A DNA stretch of 10,854 nucleotides from CAVSUR01 sp052143655. GTDB taxonomy: Bacteria; Actinomycetota; Actinomycetes; Streptosporangiales; Streptosporangiaceae. Each line of letters opens with the position of its first letter. Position 1 is the first letter of the stretch. Made by a program: the position numbers and the translations under genes. The stretch covers positions 1 through 10,854 of the forward strand of contig JBKQSL010000257.1 of assembly GCA_052143655.1 (NCBI GenBank), given 5' to 3'. The notes under the pieces were generated by a model. It worked only from the letters and a program-made list of their open reading frames with translations, did not search any database and had not been told where the DNA came from. Below are positions 6,003 through 10,854 of this stretch, in pieces.

Positions 6003-7196
6003 ATGAATACCCAGCAATCAGTCAATATCGTATACATCCCGCGGCATGCTTCCCAGCCGGAGGCCAGGCGGCCGTCATGGCGCCGGGCGGACTGGGCGCG
6101 CCTGGCGATCGTCGGGGCGACGGTGCTGGCACTAGTGGCCGCCGGCGTCACGATCGCCTCGTTCGGGGGGGCCCGGCCCCGGCCGTCCCGCTGCGGTACG
6201 GGCGGCACCTCCGCGGCCGGCTGCCCGGCCGCCGCCCGGCCGCCGGCCCAGGCGGGTCGCGCGGCGGCCGCCGTGGCCGTGCTGAGAGGTACGAAATACC
6301 AGTTCAGCGAGCCTACTGCCATCACGGTCGCCGGTCGTCACGTGTGGGTGGCCGACGTAGCCTCCAGCGCGGTGACCGAACTGAGCGCGGTGACCGGCGC
6401 GGCGTCCGCCGTGCTGCCAGCCCAGCGTTACGGCTTCCGCGCGCCGAGCGCGATGGCCGCCTCGGCCGGGCACCTATGGATAACAAATGTCCCGGGTAAT
6501 TCTATTACTGAGGTTAATTCCGAAACCGGCACGCTGGAGCGCATTCTTTCGGACGGCCTTGGCCTGCATGCCCCGGATGCCGTCGCCGTGCACGCCGGCC
6601 GGCTGTGGGTCGCCAATGCCAGCGGCAACTCGGTAACCGAGATAAACGCGGAGACGGGTGCGCTGCTGAGCATATTCTCCGGCCGCCGGTACCGTTTTGC
6701 CGACCCGGACGCGCTGGCCGTCAGTGCGGGCCGGGTGTGGGTGGCCAACGGCGGCCGTGACTCGGTCACCGAGTTGAGCGAGGTCACTGGCGCGCGGGTC
6801 GCCACGCTGGCGGGACGGCGCTACGGCTTCGCTGACCCGGTCGCGCTGGCGGCTGGCGGGCACCGCGTCTGGGTGGCGAACGAGTCCGGCAACTCGGTCA
6901 CCGAGCTGAGCGCGGCGACCGGCGCGCGGCTCGCCACGCTGGGCGGCAAGCGCTACGGGTTCCGCAGCCCGGCGGCCCTGGCAGCCGGGCGCAGCGGGCT
7001 GTGGGTGGCCAGCGCCCAGGGCAACTCGGTGGCGCAGCTCAGCCTCCGGACCGGCGCGCTGATCGGCATCCTGGCCGGCCGCCGACTCGGGCTGGCCAAC
7101 CCGGCCGGAATCGCGGCGGGCGGCGGCCGGATCTGGGTCACCAGCGTGGTCGGCAACTCGGTCACCGAGGTGCGGCCGCGGCGCCCTGGCCGCTGA
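6003..7196 (+). CDS. Membrane-anchored seven-blade beta-propeller (YVTN/NHL-like) protein
   Basis: This 397-residue protein has a short basic cytoplasmic start (1-32, rich in Arg), one transmembrane helix (about 33-53) and a Pro/Ala/Arg linker with Cys64 and Cys74 (55-96). Seven repeats then begin at residues 98, 143, 186, 230, 274, 318 and 362, mostly 44 residues long. The repeat pattern is YGFxxPxALAxxxGxxWVAN-xxGNSVTEL-SxxTGAxxxxLxGxR. Seven such units should close a complete propeller outside the membrane. The last blade ends early, after GNSVTEV, and the basic tail RPRRPGR follows. No catalytic residues are evident; related propellers act in binding or as scaffolds. Large paralogous families of such NSVTEL repeat proteins are, from general knowledge, found in Streptosporangiales-type genomes. 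ATG at 6003 follows a weak GAGAAG (5992-5997). Eighteen codons of blade 2 (6474-6527) use unusually AT-rich synonyms. The ligand is unknown. Confidence 0.85.
   Translation: MNTQQSVNIVYIPRHASQPEARRPSWRRADWARLAIVGATVLALVAAGVTIASFGGARPRPSRCGTGGTSAAGCPAAARPPAQAGRAAAAVAVLRGTKYQFSEPTAITVAGRHVWVADVASSAVTELSAVTGAASAVLPAQRYGFRAPSAMAASAGHLWITNVPGNSITEVNSETGTLERILSDGLGLHAPDAVAVHAGRLWVANASGNSVTEINAETGALLSIFSGRRYRFADPDALAVSAGRVWVANGGRDSVTELSEVTGARVATLAGRRYGFADPVALAAGGHRVWVANESGNSVTELSAATGARLATLGGKRYGFRSPAALAAGRSGLWVASAQGNSVAQLSLRTGALIGILAGRRLGLANPAGIAAGGGRIWVTSVVGNSVTEVRPRRPGR
6294..7193 (+). repeat. Seven degenerate ~132-bp repeats encoding propeller blades
   Basis: The blade units start at about 6294, 6429, 6558, 6690, 6822, 6954 and 7086. 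Blades 4 and 5 are the most alike at DNA level (both with TACGGCTTCG- or GTTTTGCC-GACCCG-like starts and CTCGGTCACCGAG cores), pointing to later duplication. Blade 2 shares the protein pattern but uses different codons. Confidence 0.75.
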
Positions 7197-7249
7197 CCCT
7201 GCTGGCCGCTGACCCTGCTGGCCGCTGACCCGGCTGGCCGCTGACCCTG
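7186..7249 (+). repeat. 16-bp tandem repeat x4 spanning the propeller stop codon
   Basis: CTGGCCGCTGACCCTG repeats at 7186, 7202, 7218 (one change, ending CGG) and 7234, followed by a decayed CCGCCCGCTGA. The propeller stop TGA (7194-7196) is inside the first unit. The tract fills most of the 85-bp gap between two convergent genes, where a terminator would be expected; I see no strong hairpin there. Confidence 0.88.
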
Positions 7250-7281
7250 CCGCCCGCTGAACAGGCCGCCTACGGTGCCGC

Positions 7282-9750
7282 CTACAGCGCGTCCCGGCGC
7301 TGCAGGTAGTTCATCGCCGCCCAGCCGGCCGGCACCGGCAGCCAGAACGTCGCCAGGCGGAACAGCAGTACCGCGCTGACCGCCTTGGCGCCGGGCATGC
7401 CGGCCGCGGTCAGCCCGGCGGACAGCGCCGCCTCCACCGCGCCGACGCCGCCCGGCGTCGGCACCGCCGAGCCGATCGCGCTGCCGGTCAGGTAGACCAC
7501 CGCTACGCTGGCCAGTGCCACCGAGCCGCCGAGCGCGAGCACGGAAGCATCCAGCGCGAGGATGTAGGCCGTGGTCAGCAGCAGCGCGCCGCCGACGCCC
7601 TCAGCGAGCTTGACCGGCTGCTGCGCAACGTCCAGCAGCCGGGGCAGCACCTGGCCGAGCGCCGGGGCGAGCCGGGACCGCAGCAGCCGCCGGCCGGCCG
7701 GGATAGCCGCGACGACGAGCACGGCCGTCACCAGCACGGCCAGCGCGATCCAGACCCAGGCCGGCGGGTGCAGCGCGCTTGTGTGCGAGGTGCGGGTGAG
7801 CGCGGCGCAGATGACCAGCAGCACCATGTGCAGGGCGAACGCGATGACCTGGGAGACGCCGACGCTGGCCGCGGCGTCCGGCGCGCTGACGTGGGCCTTG
7901 CGCAGGTACCGGATGTTCAGCGCGACCCCGCCCACGGCCGCCGGGGTCACCAGCGTGACGAACGAGCCCGCTACCTGGGCCAGGAACGTGCGGACCAGGT
8001 TCATCCGCTCCAGCACGAAGCCGGTCAGCTCGAACGTGGCACCGACGTAGGTGAGCGCTGACAAGGCCACCAGCACCATGCCCCAGCGCCAGTCGGCGTC
8101 GCGCAGCACCGAGGCCAGGTTCACCTTGGTGAGCTGGCCGAGCAGGATGTAGGCGGCCACCAGGGTGGCGACCATTGTGATGACCGTGCGCGGCCGGACC
8201 CGGGTGAGCTGGACCTGGGCGATCTCACCGTCGCTGGCCGGGCCGAGCAGCCGCTTGCGCAGCTCGGGCAGGATTTCCTTGTGCTGCCGGATGGCCATCC
8301 GGGTGCTTCGGTGCAGTGCGACCGGTTGCAGCAGCGGCACCATGGCGGCGAGGTCGTCGGGCCGCAGTTTCTCCGCCGCGATGGCGGCCGCCCGCTCCGG
8401 GCCGACGAGCAGGGCGCTCTCGGCCAGCAGCTGGGTCAGGTCCAGGCGCAGCTGCAGGTCGCTGGCGGCGACGTCACCGCCACCCGGGTCCAGCAGCATG
8501 ACCTCGCCGGATCCGCTGCCGTTGCCGTTGGCGGCGAACAGGATGCGGTCGGCGGTCAGGCTGCGGTGGGTGACCCGGCGCTGGTGCAGCCGCAGCACCG
8601 TGTCCCAGACCCGGCGCAGCTGTTCGTCGGTCGTCGCGCCGTCCTGCTCGGCCAGCGTGCGGCCCTCGTGGTGCTCGTTGGCCAGCGCGGCCGCCTCCGG
8701 GCCGACCCGGGCCAGCGCGCACAGCCGGGGGGTGGGCACCCCGGCGTCCTCGACAGCGTAGGTCAGCAGCGCGCGGCGCTCCACCGCCTGCTCGACGGTC
8801 AGCGGTCCGGTGCGCGACACCTGGGTCTTCAGCCGCACCCGCCGGTACAGCCGGTAGATCGCGTCCGCGGCCTGCTGGTCGCGGTCGAACACGGTGACGT
8901 CCCGGAGGGCTCCGCCGAGGATCGTCGCGGCGTACCGCCTGCCTTCCGAGCGGGTGTCCCACACCCTGCGCATGGCGGTCACCGGCGCGTCCACGGTGCT
9001 GAGCACCGTGGCGATCTGCGCCGCGGTGGGCCGGTCGGAGACCGTGCCGAACGCGTACCGCAGCCCCGATCCGGTCGCCGAGCCGATCAGCAGCGTGATG
9101 AGCAGGGACAGCAGAGTGACATGCTGCTGGGCGGAATCGGCAAGGCTGCCGACCAGGTAGAAGCCGAGCGCCACCCAGTAAGCGGTGCGCCACCGCCGCC
9201 GTCCGGCCAGCCCGACGACGGTGACATACGCCGCAAGGCCGGCCAGGTAGCCGTCCAGGACCGAGCCGCCGTGGTGCGTGGTCGACAGGGTCAGCGCCTC
9301 GTAGAGCCTGCGGGCGGATGGCTGCCGCAGCAGCAGGTTGCAGACCGCGACCAGCACCGCGGCGATCACGGCCGCGCCGACCGCCTCGCCCAGCCGCCGG
9401 GCCTGCCGGCGCAGCAGCATCCGGACCGCCAGCGCCAGCGGCAGGATGAGCAGCGCGATGAACGACAGCGCGCGGATGAAAGCCTCCGCGGCGGACAGCA
9501 GCTTGCTCTCGGCCAGCTGGCTGGCGCCGACGACGTTCGCCTCCAGGCCGATGACCGTCTGCCGGGCCAGCAGGGCCAGCCCGACCAGCAGCGCGATCTC
9601 GGCGCAGAAGACAGCGCAGCGCAGCGCGTCGGCGGGCAGCCGGACCCGCGGCTCAAGGTGATCGTCGATCGCTATCGCCGTGACGCTCGCCGGCCGGCCC
9701 GCCGGCCTGGCCTCACCGCCGGGCGGCGGCTCACGTCTCGGCGAACTCAC
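7282..9750 (-). CDS. Membrane / pseudokinase / flippase-like (MprF-UPF0104 type) fusion protein
   Basis: An 822-residue inner-membrane protein with three parts. Residues 1-40 are a disordered, charged start. Residues 44-232 hold about six or seven membrane helices. Residues 260-500 form a cytoplasmic kinase-like domain of the APH/RIO type: RDVTVFDRDQQAADAIYRLYRRVRLK (283-308) is the beginning, THRSLTADRILF (394-405) the catalytic-loop position and VMLLDPGGGDV (417-427) the DFG position. The expected Asp of HRD is Ser397 and the usual Asn is Arg402, so phosphotransfer is doubtful. Residues 521-815 match the lysylphosphatidylglycerol synthase TM/UPF0104 domain, with GSFVTLVTPAAVGGVALNIRYL (595-616) and TGSAIGSAVPTPGGVGAVEAA (755-775). 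In MprF this unit flips a lipid. Similar fusions occur across actinobacteria; no lysyl-transfer domain is present. The GTG start at 9750 has no strong Shine-Dalgarno. The gene follows the BTAD regulator by 47 bp. The lipid cargo is unknown. Confidence 0.85.
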   Translation of the reverse strand: MSSPRREPPPGGEARPAGRPASVTAIAIDDHLEPRVRLPADALRCAVFCAEIALLVGLALLARQTVIGLEANVVGASQLAESKLLSAAEAFIRALSFIALLILPLALAVRMLLRRQARRLGEAVGAAVIAAVLVAVCNLLLRQPSARRLYEALTLSTTHHGGSVLDGYLAGLAAYVTVVGLAGRRRWRTAYWVALGFYLVGSLADSAQQHVTLLSLLITLLIGSATGSGLRYAFGTVSDRPTAAQIATVLSTVDAPVTAMRRVWDTRSEGRRYAATILGGALRDVTVFDRDQQAADAIYRLYRRVRLKTQVSRTGPLTVEQAVERRALLTYAVEDAGVPTPRLCALARVGPEAAALANEHHEGRTLAEQDGATTDEQLRRVWDTVLRLHQRRVTHRSLTADRILFAANGNGSGSGEVMLLDPGGGDVAASDLQLRLDLTQLLAESALLVGPERAAAIAAEKLRPDDLAAMVPLLQPVALHRSTRMAIRQHKEILPELRKRLLGPASDGEIAQVQLTRVRPRTVITMVATLVAAYILLGQLTKVNLASVLRDADWRWGMVLVALSALTYVGATFELTGFVLERMNLVRTFLAQVAGSFVTLVTPAAVGGVALNIRYLRKAHVSAPDAAASVGVSQVIAFALHMVLLVICAALTRTSHTSALHPPAWVWIALAVLVTAVLVVAAIPAGRRLLRSRLAPALGQVLPRLLDVAQQPVKLAEGVGGALLLTTAYILALDASVLALGGSVALASVAVVYLTGSAIGSAVPTPGGVGAVEAALSAGLTAAGMPGAKAVSAVLLFRLATFWLPVPAGWAAMNYLQRRDAL

Positions 9751-9797
9751 ATCCCGATGGTGTCACCTGCGCGCCGCCAGACAAACATCCGGGCCGA

Positions 9798-10854
9798 TCA
9801 TGGCATGTCCGGTCGCCGTCCCCGGCCGGCATCCGGGCGGCCCGCCAGTTCCCGGTACAGCGCATCCGTGCGCGGATGCGGCTGGCCGTCCGGGGCGATA
9901 TCGGCGATCGCATCCAGGCACCGGGTCCAGGCGTCATGTACTCCCGAGGAATTCCCGGCGGCGTGCTCGGCCCGCATCAGCGCGCGCCAGAGCTGCTCCG
10001 CGGTGCTGTCCCCGGCCAGCCCGGTCCGTGCCGCCCTGGCGGCCGCGGCCGGGTTGTCAGCGGCCAGCTCCAGCTCGGCCAGCAGGTCCGCGGCGTCCAC
10101 CAGCTGTGCGCGCACGGTCTCGGTCAGTGCCGGGTCCAGCCACCAGTAGTAGCAGCCGGTGAACGGCTGGCCGCGGATCAGCCCGAGCGCGCTGCGCAGC
10201 GCCCGGGCGTCCCGGCCGGCGATGCCCTGGCTGGCCAGCACGTCGAACTCAGCCCAGTCGAAGCGGGCCGCCGGATGCAGCGCGTACTGCCCGGAGCCCA
10301 GGTGCTCGATCCACTCCCGGCCGTCGGGCGCCCGGCCCAGCTGCCGCCGGGTGCGCACGATGAGCTGCCGCAGCGAGTCGCTCGGCCGCGGGTGATCGGG
10401 GTCGGCCCCGAGCAGGTAGCACAGCTGCTGGTTGGACAGGCCGTCGCGGCCGTTCAGCGCCAGGGCCAGGACCAGCTGGCTCTGCGCCGGCAGCAGCGCA
10501 GCCGGCTCGGAGTTGATCGTGAAGCTGCCCAGCACGCCGATCCGCAGCGCGGGCGGCGCTGGCTGATCGGGGTGGCCGGCCGGCTGCCCGCCCGGGCCCG
10601 ATGGCTGTGCCTGCCCGGCAGCCTCGCCCGGCTGCGGCGCCACGGCCTCAGGCGACACAGTGCCAGGCGGCACAGTGCCAGGCGGCACAGCCTCAGACGG
10701 CACAGCCTCAGACGGCGCGACGCCGGGCGGTGCGGTACCCGCAGCCGGGGCGTGCAGGTCTGTCCCGGCGGCCAGGTCGCCCCCGGCGACCAGGACGGGG
10801 CTGCCCTGATAGCGCGCCGCGTCCGCGGCGGCCAGCACCCGGCCGCCCGGGCCG
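9798..10854 (-). CDS. SARP/BTAD-type transcriptional regulator, 3' part (cut by window end)
   Basis: The frame is open to the window edge (GPGGR precedes a GTG at 10838), so this is the C-terminal 351 residues of a longer protein. Counting from the GTG: residues 1-25 look like the end of an earlier domain; 35-69 are seven Pro/Ala/Val-rich pentapeptides; 70-96 continue as a disordered linker. Residues 97-195 are an OmpR/SARP-like winged-helix domain (ALRIGVLGSFTIN, recognition-helix-like DSLRQLIVRTRRQLG at 154-168, wing GSGQYAL at 181-187). Residues 197-335 form the helical BTAD domain (FDVLASQG, RSALGLIRGQPF, AQLVDAADLLAELELA). Such proteins activate secondary-metabolite or developmental genes, and longer ones often carry LysM or membrane domains upstream; what lies upstream here is not visible. 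A stop at 9800-9798 is 47 bp ahead of the flippase-like gene, so a shared transcript is likely. Confidence 0.85.
   Translation of the reverse strand, partial: GPGGRVLAAADAARYQGSPVLVAGGDLAAGTDLHAPAAGTAPPGVAPSEAVPSEAVPPGTVPPGTVSPEAVAPQPGEAAGQAQPSGPGGQPAGHPDQPAPPALRIGVLGSFTINSEPAALLPAQSQLVLALALNGRDGLSNQQLCYLLGADPDHPRPSDSLRQLIVRTRRQLGRAPDGREWIEHLGSGQYALHPAARFDWAEFDVLASQGIAGRDARALRSALGLIRGQPFTGCYYWWLDPALTETVRAQLVDAADLLAELELAADNPAAAARAARTGLAGDSTAEQLWRALMRAEHAAGNSSGVHDAWTRCLDAIADIAPDGQPHPRTDALYRELAGRPDAGRGRRPDMP
10636..10740 (-). repeat. 15-bp tandem repeat x7 encoding pentapeptides in the regulator
   Basis: Seven 15-bp units begin at 10636, 10651, 10666, 10681, 10696, 10711 and 10726 (+ strand forms such as GGCGGCACAGTGCCA and GACGGCACAGCCTCA). 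On the - strand they encode GTAPP, GVAPS, EAVPS, EAVPP, GTVPP, GTVSP and EAVAP. They form a flexible linker ahead of the winged-helix domain. In-frame units allow length change without a frameshift. Confidence 0.85.

Noticed and set aside
7186..7249. CRISPR-like array
   Set aside because: Units are 16 bp and directly adjacent with no spacers, and no cas gene is present.
8281..10149. Long + strand open frame (622 codons) across the flippase-like gene and the regulator
   Set aside because: Antisense to two well-supported genes; Gln/Arg/Gly-rich with no domains. A by-product of high GC.

Overview
This is a high-GC window with long clean reading frames, GTG starts and strong third-position GC bias. 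It looks like a chromosomal segment of a filamentous actinomycete. The mix of a secreted G1 glutamic endopeptidase, a seven-blade 'NSVTEL/TGA' propeller protein, a BTAD-type regulator and ArnT-like and GT2-GtrA glycosylation genes suggests the Streptosporangiales/Trebonia-like soil actinobacteria. That placement is an inference from gene content, not a phylogenetic result. I see no tRNA, rRNA, CRISPR array, insertion sequence or phage gene.

Left part (1-3200, + strand): a two-gene polyprenyl-phosphate-sugar module with both genes damaged. The first (about 120-862) is a remnant of a GT2-GtrA fusion. It has lost the start of its GT2 domain and has an internal deletion with a frame change near 231-242; only the GT2 tail and GtrA membrane domain read on intact. 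It overlaps (ATGA) a large ArnT/YkcB-like membrane glycosyltransferase (859-3085), which is frameshifted at 1119/1120, apparently by loss of about 20 nt in a conserved loop. The remaining 650 or so codons are undamaged. A 15-bp perfect hairpin closes this side.

Middle part: a secreted G1 glutamic endopeptidase (3200-4018, - strand) is divergent from a UbiE/MenG-like methyltransferase (4413-5147). The methyltransferase overlaps a seven-helix, UbiA-like membrane protein (5140-5901). The 394-bp divergent spacer holds an AT-rich island, a 20-bp tandem duplication and a 28-bp near-perfect palindrome. The methyltransferase/UbiA-like pair suggests modification of a quinone or other prenyl lipid. After a short AT-rich spacer with nested dyads comes a membrane-anchored seven-blade beta-propeller protein (6003-7196), whose stop codon lies in the first unit of a 16-bp tandem repeat.

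Right part (- strand): an 822-residue fusion of an N-terminal membrane region, a degenerate kinase-like domain and an MprF/UPF0104-type flippase-like domain (7282-9750). It lies downstream of the 3' part of a SARP/BTAD-type transcriptional regulator cut by the window end (9798 to 10854). The two are 47 bp apart and probably co-transcribed.

Overall the window is largely envelope-related: sugar-lipid export, prenyl-lipid modification, a flippase-like protein, and extracytoplasmic peptidase and propeller. No single new defence or mobile system is evident. The best leads are the paired decay of the glycosylation operon, the UbiE/UbiA-like pair, the pseudokinase-flippase fusion and several unexplained repeats and palindromes.
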